From the NCBI RefSeq assembly GCF_918698155.1, contig NZ_CAKKLX010000046.1:1-38654 (forward strand): a DNA stretch of 38,654 bases, read 5' to 3'. This stretch comes from Roseomonas sp. CECT 9278 (lineage in GTDB: Bacteria > Pseudomonadota > Alphaproteobacteria > Acetobacterales > Acetobacteraceae). The translations under genes and the position numbers were made by a program. How positions within the stretch are numbered: position 1 is the first letter of the stretch; each line of letters begins with the position of its first letter. The notes under the pieces were generated by a model. It saw only the letters and a program-made list of their open reading frames with translations, was not told where the DNA came from and searched no databases. Below, one piece after another: positions 1-8,520 of this stretch.

Positions 1-2145
1 GCGCCGCCCCCCGCCGCCGCCACGGCCAGGCAGCCCGGCCGCCCGGCCGCCGCGGCCGCGCCCGCCGCGCGCAAGCCGGAGGACACGCCGGCCGCGCGCC
101 TGACGCTGAAGCCCCGCAACGCCGCCGAGGACGAGGACGAAGGCCGCCGCGCACCGCTGCGCCGCGCCGGCGGCCCGCCCGGTGCGCCCGGCCGCCGGCC
201 GATGCCGGTGCCGGTCAAGAAGGCCGCGCCGACCACCGACCGCCGCCGCGACAGCCGCATCGACGTGCAGGCCGCGATCGAGGGCGAGGACGAGCGCAGC
301 CGTTCCATCACCTCCCTGCGCCGGGCGCGCGACCGCGAGCGCCGGCAACAGGAACTCCAGCGCCTGCGCGCCGGCACCGAGCGCGTCGTGCGCGACGTGG
401 TGGTGCCCGAGGTCATCACCGTGCAGGAACTGGCGAACCGCATGGCCGCGCGTGGCGGCGAGGTGGTGAAGGCGCTGTTCCGCATGGGCGTGATGGCGAC
501 GCTGACCCAGTCGATCGACGCCGACACCGCCGAACTGGTGGTCCAGGAATTCGGCCACCGCATCAAGCGCGTGAGCGAGGCCGACGTCGAGGTGGGCCTC
601 GAGGGCGAGCAGGACACCGATACCGAACTGTCCCCGCGCCCGCCCGTGGTCACCATCATGGGCCATGTCGACCACGGCAAGACGTCGCTGCTGGATGCGC
701 TGCGCAAGACCGACGTGGTGGCGCACGAAGCCGGCGGCATCACGCAGCATATCGGCGCCTACCAGATCACCGTGCCGGACGGCACCAAGGTGACCTTCAT
801 CGACACGCCGGGCCACGAGGCCTTCACGGCCATGCGCGCCCGCGGCGCGTCCGTCACCGACATGGTGGTGCTGGTGGTGGCCGCCGATGACGGCGTGATG
901 CCCCAGACGATCGAGGCCATCCGCCATGCCAAGGCGGCGGGCGTGCCGATCATCGTGGCGGTCAACAAGATCGACAAGCCCGGCGTGAAGCCCGAGCGCG
1001 TGAAGCAGGAACTGCTGCAGCACGAGATCGTGGTGGAATCGCTCGGCGGCGACACGCAGGAGATCGAGGTCTCGGCGACGCAGAAGATCAACCTCGACAA
1101 GCTGCTGGAAGCGATCTCGCTGCAGGCCGAGGTGCTGGACCTGAAGGCGAACCCCGATCGCGCGGCGGAAGGCACGGTCATCGAATCCAAGCTCGATCGC
1201 GGCCGCGGGCCGGTCGCGACGGTGCTGGTCCAGAAGGGCACGCTGCGCCAGGGCGACATCGTGGTGGCCGGCGCCGAATGGGGCCGCGTGCGCGCGATGC
1301 TGGATGACAAGGCGCGCCAGGTGAAGGAAGCCGGGCCGTCGCTGCCGGTGGAAATCCTGGGGCTGTCGGGCGTACCCTCGGCCGGCGAGAACTTCATCGC
1401 CGTCGAGAACGAGGCGCGCGCGCGCGAGGTCAGCGAATTCCGCCAGCGCCGCGCACGCGACAAGGCCACCGCCGCGATCGGCGCGGGCCGCGGCAACCTG
1501 ACCGACATGCTGGCGCGCATCCAGGCGGGTGAGCAGAAGGAAGTGGCCGTCGTCGTGAAGGCCGACGTGCAGGGCTCGGCCGAGGCGATCGGCGTCACGC
1601 TCGGCAAGCTCGGCAATGACGAGGTGAAGGTCCGGGTGCTGCATTCCGCGGTCGGGCAGATCACGGAATCCGACATCCAGCTGGCCAAGGCGTCGGACGC
1701 CGTCATCGTGGCCTTCAACGTGCGTGCCACGTCGCAGGCGCGCGACCTGGCGACGCGCGAAGGCGTGGACATCCGCTACTACTCGATCATCTACGAGGTC
1801 TCGGACGACATCGAGAAGCTGTACAAGGGCAAGCTCGCCCCGGTGCAGCGCGAGAAGTTCCTGGGCTACGCGCAGATCCTGCAGGTCTTCGAGGTCAAGA
1901 AGATCGGCAAGGTCGCCGGCTGCCGCATCACCGAGGGCGTGGTCAAGCGCGGCTCGGGCGTGCGCCTGCTGCGCGACGGCGTGGTGATCCACCAGGGCGA
2001 GCTGTCCACGCTGAAGCGCTTCAAGGACGATGTCCGCGAGGTCGGCAACGGGCTGGAATGCGGCATGTCCTTTGCCAACTACGACGACATCCGCGTGTCC
2101 GACCAGATCGAGTGCTTCGAGGTCGAGACGGTGGCTGCCGCCTGA
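1..2145 (+). CDS. infB: Translation initiation factor IF-2 (5' truncated by window edge)
   Basis: IF-2 is the GTPase that brings fMet-tRNA to the 30S subunit and promotes 70S joining. The frame is open from base 1, so the start lies outside the window; 714 residues are visible. The first ~75 visible residues are Ala/Pro/Arg-rich and charged, as in the variable N-terminal part. The G domain follows: G1 GHVDHGKT at visible residues 221-228, then DTPGHEAF (G3) and NKID (G4). Domains II, III and C2 run to the end (C-terminal ...[14 protein letters not shown]). The ATG at 202 is only an internal Met and not the start. Downstream rbfA and truB match the usual nusA-infB operon order. A repeated intergenic element begins 22 bases after the stop. 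Confidence 0.97.
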   Translation, partial: APPPAAATARQPGRPAAAAAPAARKPEDTPAARLTLKPRNAAEDEDEGRRAPLRRAGGPPGAPGRRPMPVPVKKAAPTTDRRRDSRIDVQAAIEGEDERSRSITSLRRARDRERRQQELQRLRAGTERVVRDVVVPEVITVQELANRMAARGGEVVKALFRMGVMATLTQSIDADTAELVVQEFGHRIKRVSEADVEVGLEGEQDTDTELSPRPPVVTIMGHVDHGKTSLLDALRKTDVVAHEAGGITQHIGAYQITVPDGTKVTFIDTPGHEAFTAMRARGASVTDMVVLVVAADDGVMPQTIEAIRHAKAAGVPIIVAVNKIDKPGVKPERVKQELLQHEIVVESLGGDTQEIEVSATQKINLDKLLEAISLQAEVLDLKANPDRAAEGTVIESKLDRGRGPVATVLVQKGTLRQGDIVVAGAEWGRVRAMLDDKARQVKEAGPSLPVEILGLSGVPSAGENFIAVENEARAREVSEFRQRRARDKATAAIGAGRGNLTDMLARIQAGEQKEVAVVVKADVQGSAEAIGVTLGKLGNDEVKVRVLHSAVGQITESDIQLAKASDAVIVAFNVRATSQARDLATREGVDIRYYSIIYEVSDDIEKLYKGKLAPVQREKFLGYAQILQVFEVKKIGKVAGCRITEGVVKRGSGVRLLRDGVVIHQGELSTLKRFKDDVREVGNGLECGMSFANYDDIRVSDQIECFEVETVAAA

Positions 2146-2166
2146 GACGCGGCAGCTTGATTTTTC

Positions 2167-2291
2167 GCCCTCAGACGCCGGGCGGCCGCATGCGCGGCCT
2201 TGGCTTTCGCGCCACGCACTGGTGCGCCTGGCGCGGTAGTTGATTTGGGCGCGGTCGCGCTTTGCGCTCCCGGCGCGGCTACGCCGCGCCG
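2167..2291 (+). repeat. Intergenic structured repeat, copy A
   Basis: One of three related elements in the window (others at 8371 and 23586), each just downstream of a plus-strand stop codon and in the same orientation. Shared layout: GCCCTCA, a first GC-rich hairpin (here GGCCGC/GCGGCC, 2184-2199), TTGGCTTTCGCGCC, then GGGCGCGGTCGCGCTTTGCGCTC (hairpin GCGC-TTT-GCGC at 2257-2267). A second hairpin follows (CGGCGCGGC/GCCGCGCCG, 2271-2291, 9 bp). Hairpin sequences differ between copies but stay self-complementary. It lies inside the normally tight infB-rbfA interval. It may be a REP/MITE-like element, a terminator or a structured RNA; which one is unknown. Confidence 0.65.
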
Positions 2292-2382
2292 CAAGGTGCG
2301 CCGGGTTTTGAACGGCCCGTCTTTTCGGTGGGCGTCGGTGATACACCCCGCAGGTTCGCCCGATCCGGGCAGGTAGGTTTCC

Positions 2383-2796
2383 ATGAGCAAGCCCAGTCAC
2401 CACGGCAATCCCGAAGGTCCGTCGCAGCGCCAGCTTCGCGTCGCCGAGGAAATCCGCCACGCGCTGTCCGCCATCTTCGCGCGCGAGGAATTCCGCGACC
2501 CCGCGCTGGCCGACCTGCGCGTGACGGTCACCGAGGTCCGCGCCTCCCCCGACCTCAAGCACATGACCGCCTTCGTCTCGGCCCTGGGCAAGGAACTGGA
2601 CAAGGACCAGCTGGCCGCGCTCAAGCGCGTCTCGTCCTTCCTGCGGCGCGAGATCGCCAAGACCATCCGCCTGCGCTACGCGCCCGACCTGCATTTCCAG
2701 CCGGACACCGCGCTCGACTACGCGATGCACATCAACGACGTGATGCAGCGCGCCGAGGTGCAGCGCGACCTGGCGCCGAAGAAGGCCGAGGAATGA
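2383..2796 (+). CDS. rbfA: 30S ribosome-binding factor A
   Basis: RbfA binds the 30S subunit near the 5' end of 16S rRNA and aids late maturation and cold adaptation. The 137-residue product is of family size. It has the N-terminal pattern SQRQLRVAEEIRHALSAIF, the DPALADLRVTVTEVRASPDL strand and the C-terminal RLRYAPDLHFQPDTALDYA segment typical of its KH-like fold. ATG 2383 follows AGGTAGGTTTCC. The stop overlaps the start of the thioesterase gene (ATGA), so the two are probably translationally coupled. The 237-base gap to infB is mostly a repeat element. Confidence 0.96.
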   Translation: MSKPSHHGNPEGPSQRQLRVAEEIRHALSAIFAREEFRDPALADLRVTVTEVRASPDLKHMTAFVSALGKELDKDQLAALKRVSSFLRREIAKTIRLRYAPDLHFQPDTALDYAMHINDVMQRAEVQRDLAPKKAEE

Positions 2797-3182
2797 CCGC
2801 GCCGGACGAACCGCCGCAGGTGCGCGTCATCGCCATGCCGGCCGATGCCAACCCGGCCGGGGATATCTCCGGTGGCTGGCTGATGGCGCATATGGACCAG
2901 GCCGGTGCCTCGGTCGCGCTGCGCCGCGCGCGCGGGCGCGTCGCCACCGTCGCGGTCGATGCCATGACCTTCCATTTGCCGGTGCGCGTGGGCGACGAGG
3001 TCAGCCTGTACGGCCGCCTGCTCGGCGTGGGCCGCACCTCCATCCGCGTGCATGTCGAGGCCTGGCGGCGCGACCGCACGGCCGAGGAGGCCGCGCGCGT
3101 GACCGAGGCCACCTTCACTTTCGTCGCGCTGGACGATGCCTCCCGCCCGCGGCCCGTGCCGGTGGACAGCGCCGCGCGCTGA
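2793..3182 (+). CDS. Acyl-CoA thioesterase, YciA/hotdog family
   Basis: A 129-residue hotdog-fold protein that probably hydrolyses acyl-CoA thioesters. The N-terminal part carries the YciA-type pattern MPADANPAGDISGGWLMAHM, where the Asp in GGWLMAHMDQAG (about residue 36) is the expected catalytic acid. It is followed by VDAMTFHLPVRVGDEVSLYG, characteristic of the family. I chose ATG 2793 because it overlaps the rbfA stop (ATGA); the frame is open further upstream but reads through rbfA. It sits between rbfA and truB, an unusual guest in a translation operon. Substrate chain length cannot be read from the sequence. Confidence 0.88.
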   Translation: MTAPDEPPQVRVIAMPADANPAGDISGGWLMAHMDQAGASVALRRARGRVATVAVDAMTFHLPVRVGDEVSLYGRLLGVGRTSIRVHVEAWRRDRTAEEAARVTEATFTFVALDDASRPRPVPVDSAAR

Positions 3183-3230
3183 CGGCGCGCCGACCCTTTT
3201 CGCACTCCGAACCGAAGAACACCGCACCCG

Positions 3231-4259
3231 ATGGCCCATCACCGCAACCGCAAGCCCAAGGGCCGCCCGCTCGATGGCTGGCTCATCATCGACAAGCCGA
3301 CCGCGATCGGATCGACAGACGTCGTCGCCATCTGCAAGCGCGGCTTCCAGGCGCAGAAATGCGGCCATGGCGGCACGCTCGATCCGCTCGCGACCGGCGT
3401 GCTGCCGATCGCCTTCGGCGCCGCCACCAAGACCGTCCCCTATGTCATGGATGGCACGAAGCAGTACCGCTTCACGCTGAAGCTCGGCGAGGCGCGGGAT
3501 TCCGACGATGCCGACGGCAACGTCATCGGCACGTCGGATGCGCGCCCGACCGACGACCAGATCCGCGCCGCCCTGCCCGCCTTCATCGGGGATATCCTGC
3601 AGGTCCCGCCGATCTATTCCGCCATCAAGATCGCCGGCGAACGCGCCTATGACCTGGCGCGCGCGGGCGAAGTGGTGGAACTGGCGCCGCGCCCGGCGCG
3701 CGTCGATCGCTTCGAGCTGATCGAACGCCCGGATGCCGATACCGCGGTGTTCTTCGTGGAATCCGGCAAGGGCGTGTACATGCGCTCGCTGGCGCGCGAC
3801 ATCGCGAAGGCCTGCGGCACCGTCGGCCACATCACCGCGCTGCGCCGCATGCGGGTCGGCCCCTTCCATGAGAAGGACGCGGTGGCGCTGGACAGGATCG
3901 CGGTTTCCGGCGATACCCCGCCCCCTTCCCCGGACCTTCTGCTTCCGGTGACGACCGCGCTGGCCGACATCCCGGCGCTGGCCCTCACTGAAGCCGAAGC
4001 CGCCCGCCTGTCCTTCGGCCAGCCCATCCCGCTGGTCGAATTGATGGGCCGGGTTCCGCGCGAGGCCAACCCCGATGGGGGCCTGGCCAGGGCGATGGCG
4101 GGGGGGCGCCTGATGGGTCTCGCCCGCTTCGAGGAAGGCTTGCTGAAGCCGGAGCGGTGGCTGGACCAGGGCGGTAACCAGGCCGAACGGAAGCCACGCG
4201 GCAACCGGCAGGCCGACACCATCGCCGAAGGGGACAACCCCGGCCAACACGAAGGATAA
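3231..4259 (+). CDS. truB: tRNA pseudouridine(55) synthase
   Basis: TruB converts U55 of the tRNA T-loop to pseudouridine. The 342-residue product begins with a basic tail, then [17 protein letters not shown]. Next comes the catalytic motif [17 protein letters not shown], where Asp51 is the nucleophile. [20 protein letters not shown] and LRRMRVGPF are the conserved TruB C-domain motifs. The last ~45 residues are a hydrophilic, low-complexity extension rather than a clear PUA domain. Only 4 bases separate it from rpsO, which fits the standard rbfA-truB-rpsO order. Confidence 0.96.
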   Translation: MAHHRNRKPKGRPLDGWLIIDKPTAIGSTDVVAICKRGFQAQKCGHGGTLDPLATGVLPIAFGAATKTVPYVMDGTKQYRFTLKLGEARDSDDADGNVIGTSDARPTDDQIRAALPAFIGDILQVPPIYSAIKIAGERAYDLARAGEVVELAPRPARVDRFELIERPDADTAVFFVESGKGVYMRSLARDIAKACGTVGHITALRRMRVGPFHEKDAVALDRIAVSGDTPPPSPDLLLPVTTALADIPALALTEAEAARLSFGQPIPLVELMGRVPREANPDGGLARAMAGGRLMGLARFEEGLLKPERWLDQGGNQAERKPRGNRQADTIAEGDNPGQHEG

Positions 4260-4263
4260 CCCG

Positions 4264-4533
4264 ATGTCGATCACTGCCGAACGCCGCCAGGCGGTCATCA
4301 AGGATTATGCGACCGGCCCCAACGACACGGGCAGCCCCGAGGTGCAGGTCGCGATCCTGTCGGAGCGCATCGTCAACCTGACCGAGCATCTGAAGACCCA
4401 CGCGAAGGACTTCCATTCGCGCCGCGGCCTGCTCGTGCTGGTCGGCCAGCGCCGTGGCCTGCTGGACTACCTGAAGCGCAAGGACCAGAAGCGCTACGAG
4501 ACCCTGATCGGCCGGCTCAGCCTGCGCCGCTGA
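4264..4533 (+). CDS. rpsO: 30S ribosomal protein S15
   Basis: S15 is a primary 16S rRNA binder in the 30S platform. The product is 89 residues, the standard length. It shows conserved segments [40 protein letters not shown] and [20 protein letters not shown]. The start ATG 4264 is preceded by AAGGATAACCCG, a good Shine-Dalgarno. A GC hairpin lies just after the stop. In many proteobacteria pnp follows rpsO; here the next gene is proC. Confidence 0.98.
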   Translation: MSITAERRQAVIKDYATGPNDTGSPEVQVAILSERIVNLTEHLKTHAKDFHSRRGLLVLVGQRRGLLDYLKRKDQKRYETLIGRLSLRR

Positions 4534-4539
4534 CCGTGT

Positions 4540-4563
4540 CCGGGGGCGGTGCGCTGCCCCCGG
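4540..4563 (+). terminator. Hairpin after rpsO
   Basis: CCGGGGGC (4540-4547) pairs perfectly with GCCCCCGG (4556-4563) across an 8-base loop, 7 bases after the rpsO stop. There is no U-tract, so termination strength is uncertain, but position and stem suggest the end of the infB-rpsO operon. Confidence 0.5.
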
Positions 4564-4660
4564 CCTGCCAGGTGCGCGGTCGGGGCGCAGCGTCCCGCCC
4601 GCGCCACCACCGCCGGGTGCCGGCCTTGCGGCCTGCCCCGACCGGCGCCACGCTGCGCCG

Positions 4661-5473
4661 ATGACCGAGACCCTCCCCGACCTCCTCCTCATCGGCTGCG
4701 GCAAGATGGGCGGCGCCATGCTGTCCGGCTGGCTGGAACGCGGCCTGTCGCGCGCCGTGGTGGTCGAACCCTACGCCCCCGCGGCCGAGGCCTTCGCCGG
4801 CCGCGCCACCATCATCCCGGATGCCAGCGCGATCCCCGGGGATTTCGCGCCCGGCGCGGTGGTGTTCGCCATCAAGCCGCAGGAAGCGCCGGCGACGCTG
4901 CCGGCCTATGCGCGCTTCGCCGCCGGCGGGGCGCTGTTCGTGTCGATCATGGCGGGGCGGTCGGTCGCCTCGATGCGCGCCGCGCTGGGCGACCAGTGCG
5001 CCGTGGTGCGCGCCATGCCCAATACGCCGGCCGCGGTGCGCCAGGGCTTCACCGCCGCCTATGCCGCGCCGGGGGTCACCGCCGCGCAGACGGCGCTGGC
5101 CGATGCCCTGCTGCAGGCGGTGGGCGAGGTCGCCTGGGTCGACGATGAGGACCAGATCAACCCGGTCACCGCGGTCTCCGGCGGCGGCCCGGCCTATGTC
5201 TTCCTGCTGGCCGAGGTGATGGAGAAGGCGGCCATCGAACAGGGCCTGCCGCCGGACCTGGCGCGACGCATGGCGCGCGCGACCGTCGCGGGGTCGGGCG
5301 CGCTGCTGGCGGCCAGCCCGCAGGACGCCGCCGATCTGCGCCGCGCCGTGACCAGCCCCAAGGGCACCACCGAACGCGCCCTGGCGGTGCTGATGGAGCC
5401 TGAGGCCTGGCCTGCGGCGATGTCCAAGGCGATCCAGGCCGCCACCGACCGCGCGCGGGAGCTGGCGGGCTGA
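4661..5473 (+). CDS. proC: Pyrroline-5-carboxylate reductase
   Basis: Catalyses the last step of proline synthesis, NAD(P)H-dependent reduction of pyrroline-5-carboxylate. The 270-residue product has an N-terminal Rossmann motif IGCGKMGGAMLSGWLERG (from residue 11) and VRAMPNTPAAVRQG. It also has the family signature VSGGGPAYVFLLAEVMEKAA and the C-terminal TSPKGTTERAL segment. ATG 4661 lies 127 bases after rpsO with no strong Shine-Dalgarno; it is chosen because it places the nucleotide-binding motif at the usual position. It appears to be its own transcription unit or the first gene after the rpsO hairpin. Confidence 0.95.
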   Translation: MTETLPDLLLIGCGKMGGAMLSGWLERGLSRAVVVEPYAPAAEAFAGRATIIPDASAIPGDFAPGAVVFAIKPQEAPATLPAYARFAAGGALFVSIMAGRSVASMRAALGDQCAVVRAMPNTPAAVRQGFTAAYAAPGVTAAQTALADALLQAVGEVAWVDDEDQINPVTAVSGGGPAYVFLLAEVMEKAAIEQGLPPDLARRMARATVAGSGALLAASPQDAADLRRAVTSPKGTTERALAVLMEPEAWPAAMSKAIQAATDRARELAG

Positions 5474-5576
5474 GCCAGCGCCCTGCACCACCGCCGGCGC
5501 CGCGGCGGGACAGGATGCTGACCTGGTTCGCGATGCGGGGATGCGGGCGGCCGTCGCCGTCCTATATTGTCGCCAC

Positions 5577-6182
5577 ATGACCGAGATCGACGACGACGCC
5601 CTGGTGGCGGCCCTGTGGCGGGTTATCGAAGCCCATGGCTGGCCCGGCCTGACCATGGGGCGGCTGGCCGCCGAATCCGGCATGCCGCTCGCGACCCTGC
5701 GCGACCGCTTCCCCAGCCGGATGGACGTATTGGTCCTGCACGGGCGGCGCGTGGACCATGCCGTGCTGGCCGGGACCGTGCCCGGCCAGGGCGGCGCGGC
5801 GCGCGACCGGCTGTTCGATGTGCTGATGCGCCGGCTCGATGCCATGCAGCCCAATCGCGCCGGCATCCTGCGCTTCCTGCGCGACATGCGGCGCGATCCG
5901 TCGCTGGCCGCGCTGCTCGGCCCGCAATTGTCGCTGTCGATGCGCTGGATGCTCGACGCCGCCGAGATCGGGGGCAGCGGCACGCGCCGGCGCGCCCTCT
6001 CGCTCGGGCTGGTGGCCGTGTGGCTGGCGACGGTGCGCGCCTGGGCCGAGGATGACAGCGAGGATCTCGGCCCCACCATGGCGGCGCTGGATCGCGCGCT
6101 GGATCGCGCGGAGCAGGTGGCCCGCACGCTGCGCCTGATGCCCGCGGCCGAGGCCGCGCCGGAGCCCTTCCCGACCGCGTGA
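5577..6182 (+). CDS. TetR/AcrR-like transcriptional regulator
   Basis: A 201-residue protein with a TetR-type N-terminal helix-turn-helix: WRVIEAHGWPGLTMGRLAAE then SGMPLATLRDRFPSRMDVL (residues ~12-50). An all-helical C-terminal ligand domain follows. Probably a repressor; its target is unknown. It lies between proC and the phasin gene on the same strand, so one of those could be its target. I chose ATG 5577 over the upstream in-frame ATG 5541 because the N-terminal helix then begins at the usual distance. A TATATT box at 5563-5568 ends only 8 bases before this ATG, which would suggest a leaderless transcript, but no convincing -35 is visible. Confidence 0.75.
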   Translation: MTEIDDDALVAALWRVIEAHGWPGLTMGRLAAESGMPLATLRDRFPSRMDVLVLHGRRVDHAVLAGTVPGQGGAARDRLFDVLMRRLDAMQPNRAGILRFLRDMRRDPSLAALLGPQLSLSMRWMLDAAEIGGSGTRRRALSLGLVAVWLATVRAWAEDDSEDLGPTMAALDRALDRAEQVARTLRLMPAAEAAPEPFPTA

Positions 6183-6216
6183 CACGGCGCGCGCGACGTC
6201 ATCGCCGCGCCATCAT

Positions 6217-6235
6217 TTGCGCGATATCAACGCAA
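6217..6235. promoter_or_regulatory. Inverted repeat upstream of the phasin gene
   Basis: TTGCG (6217-6221) and CGCAA (6231-6235) form a perfect inverted repeat with a 9-base spacer, 47 bases before the phasin start. Phasin genes are commonly repressed by PhaR, which binds TGC/GCA-type palindromes in other proteobacteria. That this is such an operator is inference only. Confidence 0.3.
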
Positions 6236-6281
6236 CGCTGTTTGGCCCTAGTATCTCGCACCAGCGAAAAAAGGAGTGCGG

Positions 6282-6728
6282 ATGATGTCTGACCGTTTCG
6301 GCTTCAAGCCCGACATGGATGTCTTCAAGATGTTCTCCGACTTCAAGATGCCCAGCATGCCGGCCGTCATGCCGGACATGGAGGCTCTGGCGGCCGCGCA
6401 GCGCAAGAACATCGAGGCCTTCTCGGCGGCCAACCGCGTCGCGCTCGAAGGTGCGCAGGCGGTGGCGCGCCGGCACATGGAGATCCTGCAGGCCTCGGTC
6501 GCCGAGATGACCGAGGCGATGAAGGGCTTCGCCACCGCCGAGGCCCCGCAGGACAAGGCCGCCAAGCAGGCCGAGCTGGCGAAGTCCACCTACGAGAAGG
6601 CGGTCGCCAACCTCCAGGAGCTCGCCGACCTGATCCAGCGCTCGAATGCCGAGGCGATCTCCCTGCTCAACAAGCGCTTCGCCGAGGCGATGGACGAGGT
6701 GAACTCGATCGTCGCCAAGCACGGCTGA
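6282..6728 (+). CDS. Phasin family protein
   Basis: Phasins coat polyhydroxyalkanoate granules and control their number and size. This 148-residue, mostly helical protein has a Met/Pro-rich start ([20 protein letters not shown]). The phasin core follows: [40 protein letters not shown], and a final [20 protein letters not shown] segment. A strong AAGGAG at 6271-6276 precedes two adjacent ATGs (6282 and 6285); either could be used. The in-frame GTG at 6276 overlaps the Shine-Dalgarno and is rejected. No other PHA gene is in the window. It converges with the minus-strand repeat protein. Confidence 0.88.
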   Translation: MMSDRFGFKPDMDVFKMFSDFKMPSMPAVMPDMEALAAAQRKNIEAFSAANRVALEGAQAVARRHMEILQASVAEMTEAMKGFATAEAPQDKAAKQAELAKSTYEKAVANLQELADLIQRSNAEAISLLNKRFAEAMDEVNSIVAKHG

Positions 6729-6756
6729 CGCCAGGCCGCGACCCCGCCCCCCCCTG

Positions 6757-7185
6757 TCAGCGGGTCGGGGCCGGGCCCGTGCCACGGCCGGTCATGCGGC
6801 CTTGGGCATCGTAGCGGCGCCAGGAATCGCCGCTGCGTTCGATCCGGCCCTGGCTGCGGCCGGAGGAATCGTACAGCCGGGCGGTATCGCCCGACCATTC
6901 GGTGCGCCCCACGGTCCGCCCCGACGAATCATAGTGTCGCAGCGTATCCCCGCTGCGTTCGGTGCGCCCCTGCGTGCGGCCGCTGCTGTCGTAGTGGCGC
7001 GTGGTGTCGCCGCGCTGTTCCGACCGCCCGACCAGGCGGCCCGCGGCATCGTATTGCCGCTGGTCGGCGCCGCCTTCGGTGCGGCCCAGCGTGCGGCCGG
7101 CGGCGTCATAGGCGCGCCCGTCCTTCTGCGCGGCCGCCGGCAGCGCCACGAGCACGAGCCCCAACAGGGCGATGACAGCGCGCAT
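6757..7185 (-). CDS. Secreted protein with 20-residue YD-type repeats
   Basis: The 142-residue product starts with a clear signal peptide ([19 protein letters not shown], cleavage before Gln20). The rest is five tandem repeats plus a partial sixth, with Tyr at residues 26, 45, 65, 85, 105 and 125. Repeat consensus is [20 protein letters not shown]. The YD...GR spacing recalls YD/RHS and MORN-like beta repeats, but the protein is far too short for an RHS toxin. ATG at 7183-7185 follows GGAAGGAG; the longer frame to 7293 has no signal sequence at its start. Probably periplasmic or exported; function unknown. Confidence 0.75.
   Translation of the reverse strand: MRAVIALLGLVLVALPAAAQKDGRAYDAAGRTLGRTEGGADQRQYDAAGRLVGRSEQRGDTTRHYDSSGRTQGRTERSGDTLRHYDSSGRTVGRTEWSGDTARLYDSSGRSQGRIERSGDSWRRYDAQGRMTGRGTGPAPTR
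6784..7110 (-). repeat. Tandem ~60-bp coding repeats
   Basis: Five full and one partial 57-60-base units inside the secreted repeat protein, each encoding a Y-D-x-x-G-R-x-x-G-R block. Units differ at synonymous and a few non-synonymous sites, so they are not a recent slip. Confidence 0.8.
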
Positions 7186-7358
7186 CGGCGTCTCCTTCCT
7201 CCGGCCTGGAGCCATGTCCGCTCGCCCTTTCGCGCGTCCATGCCTCCGGCACATTGCTTTCACCCACATCCCGGCCCGATCAGATCCTTCCACCAGACCG
7301 GGATCTGCTCGGCCACCACAGGATCGCGCGGCTTCGCGGCAAGTCTGGGGCAGGCTGA

Positions 7359-7387
7359 TTTACACATCACCGTCACGTTGCTACGAA
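7359..7387 (+). promoter_or_regulatory. Possible promoter of prs
   Basis: TTTACA (7359-7364) is separated by 17 bases from TACGAA (7382-7387), a fair -35 and a weak -10, 50 bases before the prs start. It lies in the 252-base gap between the divergent repeat protein and prs, where I see no other feature. Confidence 0.3.
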
Positions 7388-7437
7388 CCCGCGCCCCCCG
7401 ACCCGCCCGCGCCCAGTGGCGCCCGGAGCCCCCGGCC

Positions 7438-8370
7438 ATGAAGATCGTCGCCTGCAACAGCAACCGCCCGCTGGCCGAGGCCGTTGCCGCCGCCTGCGGA
7501 TTGCCGCTCACCAATGCCTCGGTGCGCCGCTTCGCCGACCTCGAGGTGTTCGTGGAGGTGCACGAGAACATCCGCGGCGAGGATGTCTTCGTGGTGCAGT
7601 CCACCAGCTATCCGGCGAATGACAACCTGATGGAACTGCTGATCACGCTCGATGCGCTGAAGCGGTCCTCCGCGCGGCGCATCACCGCGGTGATCCCGTA
7701 TTTCGGCTATGCGCGCCAGGACAGGAAATCCGGCCCGCGCACGCCGATCAGCGCCAAGCTGGTGGCCAACCTGATCACCACCGCCGGTGCCGACCGCGTG
7801 CTGACGATGGATCTGCATGCCGCGCAGATCCAGGGCTTCTTCGACATCCCGGTCGACAACCTGTTCGCCGCGCCATTGTTCTCGCGCGACATCCAGGACC
7901 GGCTGGCGGGGCGCGAGCTGATGGTGGTCAGCCCCGATGTCGGCGGCGTGGTGCGTGCGCGCGCCATCGCGGCGCGGCTCGGCGTGGACCTCGCCATCAT
8001 CGACAAGCGGCGCCCGCGCGCCGGTGTCTCGGAAGTGATGAACGTGATCGGCGAGGTGGAAGGCCGCCACTGCCTGCTGGTCGACGACATCGTCGATTCC
8101 GGCGGCACGCTGTGCAACGCGGCCGAGGCGCTGCTCAAGAACGGCGCGCAGTCGGTCGGCGTGTATGTCACGCACGGCGTCTTCTCCGGCGGCGCCGTGG
8201 CGCGCATCGGCGCGGCACCCATCGAGATGATGACAGTCACCGATTCCATCCAGGCGACCGAGGCGGTGCGCGTGTCGCGCAACATCCGCCAGCTCACCAT
8301 CGCGCCGCTGCTGGCGGAGGCGATGAAGCGCATCAGCGAGGAAAGCTCGGTCTCCTCGCTCTTTAATTAG
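7438..8370 (+). CDS. prs: Ribose-phosphate pyrophosphokinase
   Basis: Makes PRPP from ribose-5-phosphate and ATP for purine, pyrimidine, His, Trp and NAD synthesis. 310 residues, the usual length. Motifs: [19 protein letters not shown], the flexible catalytic loop [18 protein letters not shown], the metal/ribose segment [21 protein letters not shown], and the PRPP-binding loop [23 protein letters not shown] 7438 is chosen because it gives the canonical N-terminus [17 protein letters not shown]; the frame is open far upstream. It ends in TTTAATTAG, followed immediately by repeat copy B. Confidence 0.97.
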   Translation: MKIVACNSNRPLAEAVAAACGLPLTNASVRRFADLEVFVEVHENIRGEDVFVVQSTSYPANDNLMELLITLDALKRSSARRITAVIPYFGYARQDRKSGPRTPISAKLVANLITTAGADRVLTMDLHAAQIQGFFDIPVDNLFAAPLFSRDIQDRLAGRELMVVSPDVGGVVRARAIAARLGVDLAIIDKRRPRAGVSEVMNVIGEVEGRHCLLVDDIVDSGGTLCNAAEALLKNGAQSVGVYVTHGVFSGGAVARIGAAPIEMMTVTDSIQATEAVRVSRNIRQLTIAPLLAEAMKRISEESSVSSLFN

Positions 8371-8500
8371 GCCCTCAAGCGGCGGGCGCCGGCCGTCCGG
8401 CCGGCTTGCCTTCGCGCCGTGGACTGGATGCATTGGCGACGGCGGATGGTCTGGGCGCGGTCGCGCTGTGCGCTCGCGGCCCGATGCTTGGCATCGGGCC
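8371..8500 (+). repeat. Intergenic structured repeat, copy B
   Basis: Starts at the first base after the prs stop. Same layout as copies A and C: GCCCTCA (8371), hairpin GCCGGCCG/CGGCCGGC (8388-8405), CTTGCCTTCGCGCC, then TGGTCTGGGCGCGGTCGCGC with GCGCTGTGCGC (8463-8473). The second hairpin is GGCCCGATGC/GCATCGGGCC (8478-8500, 10 bp, TTG loop). The stems are unrelated in sequence to those of copy A, yet perfectly paired. Confidence 0.65.
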
Positions 8501-8520
8501 GGTGTTGGGGGGGGTGGGGC

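Noticed and set aside
2718..4301. 527-codon minus-strand frame opposite truB
   Set aside because: truB and the thioesterase have clear family motifs; the antisense frame has none.
4517..6202. 561-codon minus-strand frame over proC and the TetR-like gene
   Set aside because: Shadow of proC (canonical P5CR motifs) and the regulator.
6276..6281. GTG 6276 as the phasin start
   Set aside because: It lies within the AAGGAG ribosome site; the ATGs at 6282/6285 have correct spacing.
8419..8520. N-terminal extension of the methyltransferase to ATG 8419
   Set aside because: The extension is repeat element B, shared with two non-coding intergenic sites, and the natural N-terminus starts at GTG 8521.
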